A stretch of DNA of 64,000 bases from Symsagittifera roscoffensis (Eukaryota; Xenacoelomorpha; Acoela; Convolutidae). Position numbers and translations under genes: made by a program. Positions 1 through 10,614 of the stretch are shown here, piece by piece. Position 1 is the first letter of the stretch, and each line of letters begins with the position of its first letter. The notes under the pieces were generated by a model, which searched no databases, had not been told where the DNA came from, and was given only the letters and a program-made list of their open reading frames with translations. The stretch is from assembly GCF_963678635.1 (NCBI RefSeq), contig NC_087063.1, forward strand, positions 57,978,759-58,042,758. Reading direction: 5' to 3'.

Positions 1-344
1 GAACCATCTTCCTTCTCAATCCCAGGACCCTGATACACATTCAGGATGACGCTCGAGACTCTTTTCTCCGATGCTTTACCTCCCGCCGCACTTTGATAGC
101 ATGCCTGGATGGTAGCATCAGATATCACCGACATGTTCCATCTCAGGAAACAGGTGGCATCCTTCCTCCTCGCCAGACTCAATCCTGAAATGTCTCGAGC
201 AATCTGCTGCGTCAGCATTCGATACACGTGCAGACTTTTGTCGCCCATTTTTAGTTTATCGTACGAAGTCACTGCTACTAGTGCCAATCCTACCAAGCTC
301 CACGTGAGCATCAACTGCCCCGCCGCCCTGACAAAAGGATTCGC

Positions 345-1501
345 CTATAAATGTTTTGCCGACGAGGGTGCCCTCATTTTGTCTACAAAATACTCCAGCA
401 GCAATCTCTCCCAGGTCCGTCCCAATTGGTTCATCAACTCTAGTTTATTCAGTTCCAACCTCTGTTCGGTAGCCCAATTTCGACGTTTCCTGGACACCCC
501 GGCATCAAGTTTTTTCAGGCAGCTTTCCAGTTTCTTCGCAGTATCCAGGTCTCTCCACCAGGGGCGAGCAGTATTTCTCGTCAATCCTGTTTCGAGAGGG
601 TCACTCGTTACCTGCTTCCCAATGCCCTGGTGTCGACTCGTGATCCACTCTTTGTCAATGTCTACTTCCCGAATTTGACCACTGATGGTGCCTTTCTTCG
701 TATTCGCATTTTGGTGTTTGAACTCTTCTACCATCCCCGGACTTGTCGCGTTCTCCAACTCGGTTAATATCTCAGCCAGTTTTTGGATCACTGAGTTGCC
801 GTTATAAGCTGTTGTGTTATATCTCGCTAGAACTATTGGAGCCGTCTCCTTCAATTTCTTCCGTAAAACCGCCTCCACCAAAGGACTCGCTTCTTCTTCC
901 CCCGTTTCATTTTCCTCGACCTCGCTCCTTTACTCGGGGGCGTAGTCACAGTCATCACTGAATCCACTTCTTCATCCAGATCTCCCTCTTCCGACTCTTG
1001 CCTCCACATTCTCTAGCCGTTGTAATATTAATATCTTTAATTATAATATTAGATTTTACTTTTACCAACAATTTCCACCCTATTTTTTTATCAGTCTTTT
1101 CATTCGGAGTAGAGCTATTTTTACATGATTCAGCCTTGGCACTCTGCTTATTTTCCCTCAATCGAACCATCTTTTCGAGAAACTCCCCTCTCGTTTTCTC
1201 GTCCAGCCCAGTGCCCATCAAGACAGGTTCTCCAAATCCTACTACGGTGTCCCACAACTGTTCTTTGAAATCATCCAGTTTGACTTTCCGTTCTACCTTC
1301 TGATTGAACTCGCTCGAGAAATCTTGTCATCCATTTTTTTGACACACTCTTATTCCTCTCAAAGGTGTTCTTCTTCCTCATCTCATCGCGCAAGAGTACC
1401 ATACTCAAATTGGAGGCTTCACTTGCTAGGGGAAACTCCAGATTCTTACAGGGAGATGCTAAGAGTGGTGTGGCTGTGTCCGCCCATTCATCAGCGCTCA
1501 A
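345..1501 (-). pseudogene. ORF2 distal linker region (element A), continues past window start
   Basis: Frames 1501-1271, 1257-955 and 881-345 match + element 27360-28500. Shared blocks are SADEWADTATPLLASPCKNLEFPLA, GFGEPVLMGTGLDEKTRGEFLEKMVRLRENKQ, a Lys/Asn-rich stretch, ETAPIVLARYNTTAYN, DIDKEWITSRHQGIGKQVTSDPLE, TRNTARPWW and LGRTWERLLLEYF. Bases 344-1 continue the homology (NPFVRAAGQL and MLILNVYQ-like blocks) to the window edge. The composition is charged and low-complexity in part. No domain recognised. Confidence 0.65.
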
Positions 1502-1593
1502 AATTGCAACTATTCACGTGTAGTACCGGGACTAAAACTCACGGTCACTTCCACCTCTTCAGGTGTAGTCTCCAACTCCATTTCTTCTCGAGC

Positions 1594-2183
1594 TTAGCTG
1601 AGGGTTTCATCCAGGCTCTCTCCCTCTCCCGTCTCAACTTGGTCCCTTTCCAACGCATCTTTGAATCTTCTTTCCACGGAAAGGCTTCTCTTGTCCCCAG
1701 GAGTGCCGACTGATAGAAGTGAAGGCGGCGCCGGATCCACTGCCTTGTATTCGGTGAGGGATACATATAGGGTCCCCCCTGCGTCCAGCTTCAGTCCCTC
1801 GCGTTGCAGTTCCACCTTCTCCAGTGCATAGGGTGCCAGATGTTTTCTGGCGCTGCACTTCATTTCATACTGCAATGCTAAGTGACCCATCCAGTGACCC
1901 ATGATCTTTCTACCACTATCGTATATTGGCATCTTACTTTCAAGTCAAGCCTTCTCAAGCACCTTTATCACTTCCTAGACTTCATAGTTAGGAGGCATCG
2001 AAACCCGCACGTTCTTGCTTGAGTAGTCCATGAATATATTTTTATTTCACAAGTATGAAAATACACAGCCGCCGAGTACCCAATGAACAAGGGTTCCCAG
2101 CTGTGCGTGAGCATCTTCTGTTGCTGCTCCACAGCCGCTCTAGCATGTATCGACATGACCACAATCGGGCTGTTCATCCCCAA
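1594..2183 (-). pseudogene. ORF2 C-proximal region (element A)
   Basis: Frame 2183-1968 begins MGMNSPIVVMSIHARAAVEQQQKM, matching the + element block around 26840-26910 (MILGMNSPLLVPSLDARASV). It continues with HSWEPLFIGYSAAVYFHTCEIKIYSWTTQ, a part that is frameshifted in the + copy. Frame 1932-1594 holds LALQYEMKCSARKHLAPYALEKVELQREGLKLDAGGTLYVSLTEYKAVDP and SLDETLS, which the + element largely lacks through a deletion near 27120. Element A therefore preserves sequence missing from the + element. Confidence 0.62.
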
Positions 2184-2387
2184 CGTCTATCGTCTTACCG
2201 TCGGGAACTCCGGGATAGTAACGGGTAACACGTACCGTTCAAGGGTTGTCTCCAGCTCTCTCTTCACGAAATCAAAGCTCCTCTTCCATGCTGGAACTCT
2301 CCAGACTTCTCGCGTGTTCTTCGCTAATGGGTTCAAGTTCCAGAATTTCGGGTAGGCCTCAATGGGACCCTCTCGTTTTCCCCCATT

Positions 2388-3354
2388 CTACACTGCAGCT
2401 GTCCCCCTGAAAATGAGCACTATCAAGTACGGATCCTTCACCTTTCCGAATGGCACCGTCTCGCTCATCCGTGCTCTAAAGTTCTCCTGCTTGGACCAAT
2501 TCAAAGCTGCCCCATCCAGAATGCTGACGTGGACAAATGAATGTCGGTATGTCGTCACAAGCGGATCCAAAAAGCATATGTCACGGCGGGCCCGTATACC
2601 TCCATTGACCTCCCTCATCTTTTCTCTAGTCTTCGGGTTCCTCTCCTCTCCTGTCAGGTATCGGTTATGCGTACTCCACCAGCAGAATCATCAGCCCTGC
2701 CGCACACTTGGAGGAGTAGTTATCCAGACTCGTGTGGGCTTTCCCCACCGATAGGGATTCCCCATACTTCATCAGTCGATGAAATGCCGTTAGGTTCCCA
2801 TGTGTCAAGAGTATCAGCGTCAAATATCCGCCAATTCTGAGGCTTTCCACGCCTTGGCTGAACATGTACGCGGAACCCATGTTGAACAGGTACCTGCAAA
2901 CACCAGTTACAGGGTCAGCAGCATATTAATCGATATGCTCAAGAGGTCTTGCACAAACGACTCAAAAATGATCTTTCCAGCGTAAAATACATTTTCCATA
3001 TACTTCTTCTCCCTACATGGACTCAAGAACCTTAATTTGTGTGATTTTCTGGTCGCATGCTCTCTCCAGAAGCCGCCGATAGTGATCCGTTTGCCGACGT
3101 CATGAACGTCCCCACTGTCATCTCCCTCTCCTCGGATATCTCAAGTTGATCCTGCAGAAACTCCCAAATTTGCTTTCACTATCTTGAAACAGGCAACACC
3201 CCATCGATTCCAATTGTTTCTCAGTTCCCGCCAAGTTCCTCCGATCATTGACAGGCCCTCTCATGTTGCTGGTGAAACCCGTTATCGTGAGGTCAGTGTT
3301 CCGGAAACACAGACTGGCAGTCAAATGGCTTATCACGGGATAGTCATCAACCAC
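2388..3354 (-). pseudogene. ORF2 hydrophobic conserved region (element A)
   Basis: Three minus-strand frames (3354-3118, 2880-2665, 2618-2388) match + element 25450-26640. Landmarks are HLTASLCFRNTDLTITGF, the block beginning MGSAYMFSQGVESLRIGGYL, HGNLTAFHRLMKYGESLSVG, YSSKCAAGL, then YRHSFVHVSILDGAALNW and FGKVKDPYLIVLIFRGTAAV. The middle part is rich in Leu, Phe and Tyr and could hold buried helices or membrane-associated segments. Several frameshifts separate the pieces. No function assigned. Confidence 0.68.
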
Positions 3355-3526
3355 CTCAGGATTGAATTTCAGCTGACCAGTCAGATTCTATATCTCAAGA
3401 CAAAGTACTTCATTCAATACAATCAGAATATCTGCGAACGCGTAAAAACCCCTCACGGCATGGGACTCATCTGCCCATTCTGACGCCACCTCCGACTTTA
3501 AAAGTCTCAAGCTTACCGGTTCAAGC

Positions 3527-3954
3527 TCACAATTCACGATTCGAGGCTTCCATTAGCAACCGCAACCCACTGCTTTCCGTTATCAAGATTAACATCGCGT
3601 ATAAAAACTGCAGAGCTGGTGGCATGCTTGCATAGCCTGGTGATGATGTGAATAACACCTTCGTTTTCGATCCAAATCGAGAAACCACCAACTCCTGCAC
3701 CTCATTCACCGCCCCGAACAACGTTGGATCCCTTCCCAGATCTTCTTTGGTGTCGGTTCTCAATTTCTCAAGTGCTCAAGCAATCCCGCTGCGTGCAGAT
3801 GATCATTCTTCCCCGTGAACAAAATTAACTCTGGCTCACACGTCGTTCCCAATTTCATCTCCACTATTAGAGTCAGCATCTGATTTAGCTGCAGGCCAGG
3901 CAGCAGGTACACCAATGTCTCCTGCCGAAATAACCTCGCAGACGTTCCCGCCAC
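3527..3954 (-). pseudogene. ORF2 NDHLHAAG / SPGYASMPP region (element A)
   Basis: Frame 3954-3760 reads AGTSARLF, ETLVYLLPG, LNQMLTLIVEMK, EPELILFTGKNDHLHAAGLL. Frame 3763-3527 continues with AVNEVQELVVSRFGSKTKV, SPGYASMPPALQFLYAMLIL and LLMEASNREL. The GTS start and the GKND motif about 50 residues later recall SGNH blocks I and III, so a second degenerate SGNH-like fold is possible but unproven. The + copy is at 24854-25439 and the diverged copy at 62723-63052. Confidence 0.65.
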
Positions 3955-4567
3955 GATGATCGCCCTCGCTGCTCCAGGTTCTGAGCGATCGTATTCTGCC
4001 GAAGTCTTGGCCAGCTGTGAGTTCCCATGAGATATCCCATATCTCGGTCTTCTGACAATTTTGGACCCTTGTAGGCGTATCGGGAAGCCTTATACTTTTC
4101 GGCTCAAGAAGTTTTTCTACGGCCTTCAACTGCGCAGGAATCGCCACTCTAATCCCGGCTATACTCGTTCGATGCTTTCGTGTTTCCACGATGAGACCCG
4201 GGCTTCCCAACTTCTTGAGAGGCCTGTAGTTGACTGCAACCATGGTCGAATTCCTAGGAATCCGAGTCAAGTCCGCCGTCTCCAGGGTTTTGTCTCGATA
4301 AAAGTGCGTTTCATGCGCCTTCAGCCAATCCACGCAGTAGTGATTGCTCAGGTCCTCATGCGACAGACTCTTGAGTCTCATGACCTCCATTAGCTCCTGC
4401 CTGCAGGATAGATCCTCAAGATCCAAATCGTTCACTCGCTCCAGGTACCTGGCTTTGATCGCGTCTCCAGGGCCTCCTGCCGGTGCTCGGGCTTCCTTGT
4501 TGCCCACCACCACTACCGATGACACCACCGAGCTCTGTATGAAAGACTCCATTTCGTCCCCCTCCAT
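3836..4567 (-). pseudogene. ORF2 middle region with CVDWLKAH motif (element A)
   Basis: A 243-aa minus-strand frame. The first about 165 residues match the + element segment 24300-24810: SSVVSSVVVV, RYLERVNDLDLEDLSCRQEL, HYCVDWLKAHETHF, ETADLTRIP, LKKLGSPGLIVET and ATPAQL-type blocks. After about residue 165 the frame is shifted and the remaining residues are noise. I know no domain for this region. Conservation between copies, and of the WLKA core in the diverged family at 63454-63735, argues that it was a real protein. Confidence 0.7.
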
Positions 4568-4651
4568 AGGTCTTTAACCCAACTGTCTGAACTGGTACTC
4601 CTCGAACTTCCTCTAGAATCAGCTCTCCCTCCTAAGCGGTTAGCCTATGGC

Positions 4652-5228
4652 CTAGCTGGGAAGAAGGAGGGCCTCGGGGGTGGACCAAACGTGAACTGGC
4701 CATTTTTTACCAGATCCGACTCTAGAGACGCCATTTATCCACTCCGTGCCATTGGGCTTATCGAAGTGGATACCATCTGAAGATGAATTCTGTGGAAGGG
4801 AATCCTCCAGCATTCTCGCCACGTCGAGCAGCTCCACGTGCAGGACACTTCTTTGCTGAACTTGCCTGATTATTCTGTTGACCTGGCGCACCCTTTCATT
4901 TATGCTCATCGCGTTCTGATCTGTCAACATGGGGACTGTGCAAATCGTAAGCACCGTTGGGTCCAAGTAGAACCTCAGCTCCCCGAGAATGCAGCTCATT
5001 TTTTCCTGGAGCCTCGTCATTTTCAATGATTCACCTCTAGAAACATCGTTGGTCCCCATCATTAGGGTGACCGTGTACAATTACCCATGTCCAGCATCTC
5101 TAACGACGCCAACACCTGGGGCATTGCTGCACCCGAGAAACTCAAGACGCCCACTTGCCAATGCGCCTGGATCCTCGTCAGGACCCTGACAAGACTGTCT
5201 CCAATGATCAAATGGACTGTGCCCTCCG
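4652..5228 (-). pseudogene. SGNH/GDSL-type hydrolase domain (element A copy)
   Basis: Block I (GDSLVRVLTRIQ, nucleophile Ser) is read at about 5200-5170 and block II at SFSGAAMPQ. After a frameshift near 5085 the 142-aa frame 5080-4652 carries block III MGTNDVSRGES (Asn) and block V SSDGIHFDKPNGTEW (Asp and His). In known SGNH hydrolases these four blocks form the catalytic site for ester hydrolysis. The copy cannot make one protein because of the frameshift, and the C-terminus diverges after WINGVSRV. The intact + strand homologue is at 23406-24242. Confidence 0.78.
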
Positions 5229-6138
5229 CTATTCTAAGCTGTGTGAAGTATTCAGCCCAAGCTGCATCATTGAAGGCATCCCTCCTCTCGCGTTGCGCCG
5301 CCGCCCAATCATCCCGGTTGTGTCAGTGATAAGGGCCATCGGTTTTTTCTTGTAGTTTGCGATGCTGACACTCCTTACTGGGTGTTCCCTGCATGTGAGT
5401 GGCTCAGCCTCACGTGCCGACCTCTCGAGAGTCCTTGACTGCAGCCTTTCTTGCAGCTCCTTGAGACGTGACGTCCCCATTCCAGTCTGACTGCCACTGG
5501 TTGAGCTGGGTGTCAGACCCAGAAGCGCAATATCCATTAGTTGTCTGATTCGACTTGACTCCAGAATCCTCAAGGAAGGGACGGGTTCCGATGGCTTCCA
5601 TGTGTCCGGGCCCTCATTCATGTGGTCCAGGTTAAAGTGACCACTCGACCTGGGTGCTTCATCGACTTCCATTCTGGAATCTGGTCTCGATCTCATCGTT
5701 AGGGGCTCAGTCGGCGTCTTCATCTTCCTTTCTTTGCCACTCGCAATTTCTTGATGCTTCCGCTGCAGCCGTTCAATTTCGGATTTTTTTTCGGTCGCAA
5801 TCCGCCACACTTTCTTGCAACTTCTGGGCTTGTTCCCGTTCCGCTTTCAACAAGTCCAGATCAAGAATCACTTTGTCCCGCTCAAGATTTGCCTGGTCCC
5901 TATCAAGATTGGCTGGGTACCGTTCCAAATTAGCCTAATCCCGTTCACTCTGTGCCCTCTCCAGCTCCATTTTCAGGTTGCTGAGATTTGGATCTGATTC
6001 TTCCGTTTTTTGGGACCGTATTATCGATATCTGCTTGCTGGTAGACTGGGTCCCGGTTCCAGTCGGTGGCTTGGTCGGAAGGGGAAATTCCCCTGCACCA
6101 TATTCCGTCGTGTTACTCAAGCCGTGGTTCCTCGCCAA
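5229..6138 (-). pseudogene. ORF2 N-terminal coiled coil and linker (element A)
   Basis: Two overlapping minus-strand frames (6138-5935 and 5810-5229) together match the N-terminal part of the + element ORF2. Shared landmarks are GLSNTTEYGAGEFP, LKMELERAQSERD, a charged repeat region rich in R, E and D typical of a coiled coil, SRMEVDEAPRSSG, then SRLKELQERLQ and HPVRSVSIANYKKK. The last block leads directly into the SGNH domain, so linker and hydrolase were one polypeptide. A frameshift lies near 5820-5930. The function of the coiled coil is unknown; oligomerisation is a reasonable guess. Confidence 0.75.
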
Positions 6139-6291
6139 GTCAAATCCATTACGCCTCCGTCAACGCTCCAGGACAGCCATTTGGTATGTTCTTGATTGGA
6201 GATCCTGTACGAAGTGTAGCCCACCATCAACACGGCCTCGGTCGCTGACTACCTGCACTCTCCTTGCGACTCCAGCTGCAGGATGAGACAT

Positions 6292-6904
6292 ACTCGAGAA
6301 TTACCTTTCCCAGATACAATACTCAACTGGTGTATTTTTGATCCATGTATCGTTTTCGTGTTTTTGATTCAAAACAAACTAATATATCACAGAAAAAAAA
6401 TTTCTCGAAAGAATCTATTTCAACTTATTTATTTTCGCTCAGGTTATCTGGGGAAAAGTGACAAGAGGGGATTATCTTTGACAGGTTAATTATTCCACTC
6501 CAAGGGATATCATGAGAAATTTGACAGCTCCTCACGGTTGATTACTTTTATATCCCACATAATCTTTTGTTCCCCAGGATATCTGAAAAAAGGATGACAG
6601 CTCCACTTATACTTTTATGAGTGGTTTTATCGTTTTCCAGACATTTATCTCACGTTATTATGACAGATGCATTTCAACAATTCCCCACGGAGTTAAGGAA
6701 GCGTGAATTGCTTTCTTGAGAGATTAAATTTTTAAGTTTTTAAATGAAAATTGAAATGTATCCAGTCAAAAACGCATGGACTTTTATTGGAGGTAAGATA
6801 TAAATATGCAAAAAAATTTTAAGTTTCGACCAATCAGATGTTTTTTTGCAGTTCTCAATTTTACCTCAGCATGTTTATTTATTCTGTCATAATTCTTGAA
6901 AAGA
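6292..6904. other. AT-rich stretch without recognised gene
   Basis: About 600 bases with frequent A/T runs between the edge of the ORF2 fragment and the start of LINE homology. No long frame, tandem repeat or RNA gene stands out. It may be old insertion debris or host intergenic DNA. Confidence 0.5.
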
Positions 6905-7830
6905 GAAGTTCTGCAGCCGATTGGGTGGAAACCACTACATGACGATTAATCTCAACCCGGGGAAGACGGTAGTGCTCTGCATCTCCCTGGACCCGGGAGA
7001 GACCGCGGGCAAAGCAACACCCTATGTCCACATGAACAACACAAGGACATGAACAACAAAACAAAAATTCCGAAATTCTTGGCATTACCTTCGACGCCCA
7101 GCTGAGCTTCAATGCGCGGATAAGCTCAAGAAGAGAACTCGGATTCTGCAAGCCCTCGCAGGCAGAAACTGGGGCCTGATAGCCATTGACTTGACCACTC
7201 TTTACAAGACCTACGTGCGGAGTGGCGGCACCTACGTGTGGGGAGTCTGGTTCATTTTCCTAGCCGATTCCTGGGCTGACAAACTTGAATCGGCAAACTA
7301 CCAGGCTGCCAGAGTGATCACTGGCATTCCTCGCGGTTCTCCTATTCATCCCACGTGCATGGAAACCGGCCTGCCTCATATCAGGGTCCTCGCTAGCTGG
7401 CCTGCCTCCTATCAGGGTCCTCCAAAATCTACCTCAAGACCCAGATTGACAACAGACATCAAGAATCGTATGCCGCAAATGTGAACGACAATCAATTCCA
7501 TGCCCGCTCTAAGGGAGGAGAGACGCTCCCCCGTTCCGTCAGCAGATCGAGAGAGGAGGAAGTCACCCTGTTCCAACTGCGTGTAAATAGAGCCCCTCTA
7601 CTTCAAGACACCCTCTTCCGTTACGGACGAGAGGAGACGGACACATGCCCCACTGCCACACTTTCTGTTCTTCTGTGGCGGAGCACTTTCTGTTCTTCTG
7701 CTCGCATTGGCAGGCAGAAAAAAACGACTGCCTGGGCGAATATGCAACAACTCGCGCCCACCAGGACTCCCCGAGCAATGTTGCCCATGGATCAGTGACG
7801 CAAGTCCACACAACCAACCAACCAACCCGA
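6905..7830 (+). pseudogene. LINE reverse transcriptase C-terminal fragment
   Basis: Read in shifting frames, this segment gives the C-terminal part of a non-LTR retrotransposon polyprotein. Pieces are LNPGKTVVLC-like, LGITFDAQLSFNARIS at about 7078-7125, LIAIDLTTLYKTYVRSGGTYVWG and FLADSWADKLESANYQAARVITGIPRGSP at 7190-7340, then a Cys/His region ending EHFLFFCSHWQAEKNDCLG near 7660-7740. This thumb/connection order is typical of CR1/L2-like LINEs. At least three frameshifts and internal deletions make it dead. Its 3' end points at 7850 and meets the 3' end of the oppositely oriented LINE fragment. Confidence 0.7.
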
Positions 7831-7856
7831 ACAGGGGCATATTGAACCCTAGGGAA

Positions 7857-8630
7857 CTATCCGCCATGCTGCGCGTGGTCTTTGCAGAAACGAAAATAAT
7901 GGTCGTGACCCGGTGCCCCTTTCTTCAGCTTCAGGAGGGCTGAGGTGAGTGCCATGTTCGAGAAGCCATCGTTAAGGACCAGCGACTCGTCGACCGGAAA
8001 GCGGAGGAGTTTTCTCACTACCTCGTAAGCGGCCTCCGAGTCGGCTCTGTAGATTTTTGCGTGGCTGACTGATGCGTACTCTCTTGTCATCCCTTTGGCT
8101 TTGTCCATTTCCTGCGTCATTTTCAATGGGCTGATTCTTCACGTCTGCCTTGCTCCTGCCGTCCTTGGCCCTGAGCGTCTTCCACGTCTTAGTACAGGGA
8201 GTGGAAGGGCGAAGCTCGGCTGCAAAACTTCTCCAGCACTTGGCCTCCTCAGACTGGATCGTGGTGTCCAGTTTCTTTCTGGCCGACTGGTACGCTTGGA
8301 CGAGGCTGGAGGAGCATGGGTCGCGTTTGATGTTGCGTAGGGCCTGATTGCACTCTTTTTTGGCTTTGGTGCAGGCTTCAGTCCGACAAGGTTTGGTAGC
8401 GCGGTTGGAGGAGACTGGGGAGCTTTTCTTGGCCGCTTCGATAAGGAGGGCAAGGAAACATTTGTTTCCGCTTCCAGGGAGCCAGGTGGCCACGGCCTCG
8501 AAAATAGTCCTTCGCAGTGAGCCCGAAAAGCGTCCCAATCCGTCTTGTTCAGGTTCTTCTTCTTCTTCTTGTCGATAGTGGGGCGATTGAAATCCGTGGA
8601 GATGAGAGTACGGAGGTGGTCAGATCCCAC
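7857..8630 (-). pseudogene. LINE linker and first RT block, truncated
   Basis: Frames 8630-8139, 8538-7972 and 8126-7857 overlap and carry GSDHLRTLISTDF (end of the endonuclease), NLNKTDWDAFRAHCEGLFSRPWP, a Lys/Arg-rich stretch (CTKAKKECNQALRNIKRDP), and then VSHAKIYRADSEAAYEVVRKLL and SALLKLKKGAPGHDHY. The last is the start of RT motif 1 (KxGxxPGxD type). Homology stops at about 7870, so fingers and palm are missing. Confidence 0.62.
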
Positions 8631-8751
8631 TACTCGAGGGTCTCCCTGGTGAAGAGGTTACCCCTGGAGGTATGCACCGCGGTGATGTCCAGTGCCCAAA
8701 GTTTGCATTTTCCTGAGAATCTCGTCGGGCCGATGTTGAGGAACTCCATGT

Positions 8752-9260
8752 TCATATCCCCCAGCCACTCGTCAAGCTGTAACCAGATTTGATCGTTCTC
8801 AATGTCGTGATCCCAGGGTCGTGGCAGTTAGCTTCGCTGCAGAACACGACTTTTTCTCCGAACGGCCATTTATTCAGGTGCAGTGAGCCATCTCGTTCGT
8901 CCCTGACAGGAGGCCTGTATATGTTCCAAATCTCAAGGTCACCTTTGCTGGTGCCGATCCGGACGCCCAGAGTCTCCAACGCTGCAGCAGGGGGGAGGTC
9001 CAGACTGTTTAGTTCCTTTTTGATCGTGGTCCCTTGGCGGACCAGGATGACGACCCCTCCTTGAGAGTTCGGTCGTGAGGAGGCAGTTCTCTGGACCTTT
9101 CTGTGGCGATGGAGTGGCTTGTAACCGTGACAATTTGGAGTTTTTAGAGAGGAGAGCTTCGTTTCCTGGAGGATAACCACCAGTGGTTTAGTATCGTCTA
9201 GGAGTTTGTGAGGATCTTGCTCTTCCCCCTCCAGCCGTCGATGTTGAGTTGCAAGAAGGG
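8752..9260 (-). pseudogene. LINE apurinic-type endonuclease domain
   Basis: The minus strand reads FLQLNIDGWRGKSKILTNS (about 9255-9200), then frame 9180-8752: VILQETKL (motif with the metal-binding Glu), GGVVILVRQG, LETLGVRI, LEIWNIYRPPV and KVVFCSEANCHDPGI. The last corresponds to the GDFNAH motif of EEP nucleases, but with SEANCH, so the catalytic Asp is lost. The SDH motif follows at 8625 as GSDHLRTLIS. In active LINEs this domain nicks target DNA. Confidence 0.72.
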
Positions 9261-9277
9261 GGCAGCGTTGTTCTTGG

Positions 9278-9673
9278 TCACAGTAGAGGTAGCTGTGGGC
9301 GTAGCGGTTGAGGTGTGCACCCGCAGTGCCATTGCCATTTGGACCAGGCGTTGATTTCTGATTTCGTCATGTTCAGGCAGGTTCTGTGAAACCATCGGGT
9401 GCAATCCACGCACTTAAGTGAGTAGTCTTTCCTCCTGAAGTCGTTGTTGCAGATAGGGCAGTGTGGCCCTGGGTTGGGGTGTATGTCTCCCGCGCGGGAT
9501 GGGAGGCGCCTCAGATACGCGGGATTCTCGGGGCGCCCGGGCAAAAACCCGGCTGATTTCCGTCGCAGATCGAATTGGACTGGAGTTTGGAGGAGTATCT
9601 TCCCACACCTGCCCTCGCATGAAGGGTTCGAGCTTGGAAAGTCCCCCTGTTCGGGTCGTAGACCGGCATTCAA
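9278..9673 (-). CDS. LINE ORF: 2A-like peptide plus PHD-type zinc finger (fragment)
   Basis: A 131-aa frame. Residues about 61-69 read GDIHPNPGP, followed at once by a Cys/His-rich finger with CPIC, then CVDC, WFHRTC and WHCGC at PHD-like spacing, including the Trp before the last Cys pair. PHD fingers next to endonuclease/RT are known in several CR1-like LINEs and are thought to bind chromatin or nucleic acid. The start Met is simply the first in frame; sequence upstream was probably also coding. The frame ends at 9278 by frameshift just before the endonuclease. Confidence 0.7.
   Translation of the reverse strand: MNAGLRPEQGDFPSSNPSCEGRCGKILLQTPVQFDLRRKSAGFLPGRPENPAYLRRLPSRAGDIHPNPGPHCPICNNDFRRKDYSLKCVDCTRWFHRTCLNMTKSEINAWSKWQWHCGCTPQPLRPQLPLL
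9464..9490 (-). other. 2A-like ribosome-skipping motif GDIHPNPGP
   Basis: The minus-strand codons give Gly-Asp-Ile-His-Pro-Asn-Pro-Gly-Pro. The known 2A consensus is D-(V/I)-E-x-N-P-G-P; here His stands in place of Glu. It lies directly upstream of the PHD finger, where 2A-like peptides are known in LINE ORFs. Activity with His at that position cannot be judged from sequence. Confidence 0.6.
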
Positions 9674-9754
9674 ACATTTCTTATCCTTCTTTCAACCAGG
9701 AATTCCCTCAGCCGTGTCAATGCCAGCATCACATGCTCAGGATCTATCACGTTT

Positions 9755-10603
9755 TGTGCCAGTCGGTCATATTTGGAAATTCGACCTTGAACAATACAAA
9801 CAGCGTATTTTTGGGGTGAATTGTAATTTTTCAAAAATTCGAATTGAGCCTGTCATGCTCAAATTTCTTGCGACAACTGAAAATCTCAGAAATGCAAGAT
9901 CAGAACAACCGCTAGAACAACTGCTATTCGCAATTTCCAGATATAAAAATCACACGAGAGCAGAGCTGTCCTATCCTGAAATAGGAGACAGAACGATTAC
10001 GAAAGAAGAGTTTATTGATTCGAAGTGGACCAGAGTGAACCTTCGGTGGAAAGGTAGACAACCGAAGTCTCCCAATGGTCCAACCCAAAACTTGAGTTCT
10101 CAAGTGAAAACTCATTTCCTTTGCTGGAATTTATTAAGAGCAAACTTCTCAAGTTATTACATTTATGCTAGAGTCGCTAGTTAATTTTCTCGAGTGAGCT
10201 GGTATGTGAGTACCCAATTTAGTTTTCTTGAGTGTGTTTTATAATTGTTATGTTGAGGTAAGGAGAGTTATAGGTTGATCCATCTGAAATGGGTCAAAGT
10301 TCCACTGTTTAACAAAAAGTAACTGTGCGGATTGTTCCGACCCTGTTTTTAACGGCGTTCGTGTACTTTGGGTATTTTGAGACTTAAGTATGGGGACGTT
10401 CTTATTTTCTAGAGTGGGGGTATTTTGGTAGTGGCCTTTAAGCTGTAACGGGTTTTTAGTATCATGTCGCAAGCGAACCGAATTCGCTCCGATCGTTTTG
10501 AGGTAGACAAACACGAGAGCTAGTGTCCCTGACTCTTGAGCCAATGGTTATAGGGCCTATTCCTCTTAAGCCTCATGTGTGACCGAAGTAGGCGACTGTT
10601 ACA
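9755..10603 (+). repeat. 5' LTR of + element
   Basis: 849 bp, starting TGTGCC and ending TTACA, with the TG...CA ends expected of LTRs. From 10202 to 10603 it aligns to the 3' LTR at roughly 90 percent by eye. It contains about 340 bp (about 9775-10130) absent from the 3' LTR but present, diverged, in the LTR of element A, so the 5' copy is the fuller one. A TATAAAA string at 9941-9947 lies in that extra part and could be a promoter element, which is only a guess. Confidence 0.82.
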
Positions 10604-10614
10604 TAGTGTTTTTA

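Larger units (their letters stand above)
1..6291 (-). mobile_element. Post-pol ORF2 module of element A, minus strand, cut by window start
   Basis: Read on the minus strand, this block is collinear with the ORF2 module of the + strand giant element (22572 to about 28880). The order is coiled coil, SGNH hydrolase, CVDWLKAH region, NDHLHAAG region, hydrophobic conserved region and acidic/basic linkers. Frameshifts break it into many short frames, so it is a pseudogenised copy. The homology starts abruptly at about 6291, where the shared CATCCTGCAG lies, and runs off the window at base 1. I infer that it is the 3' part of element A (31876-44714, same strand), separated from it by the + element and LINE debris. 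Confidence 0.8.
7857..9677 (-). mobile_element. LINE fragment: PHD finger, APE endonuclease, start of RT (minus)
   Basis: On the minus strand, 9677 to 7857 encodes, across several frames, the N-terminal half of a CR1/L2-type non-LTR element: a leader ending in a 2A-like peptide, a PHD-type zinc finger, an apurinic-type endonuclease, a Lys-rich linker, and the first conserved RT block (about 7930) before truncation. It is broken by frameshifts and lacks the catalytic RT core. The opposing + strand LINE scrap at 6905-7830 could be from the same family. Confidence 0.75.

Noticed and set aside
345-5810. + strand frames opposite ORF2 in 1-6291
   Set aside because: These are shadows: the minus strand gives consistent homology to two other copies, and the + frames do not.
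6905-9677. Single LINE with 5' inversion by twin priming
   Set aside because: The orientation is wrong: the inverted 5' part lies beyond the 3' end of the sense part.
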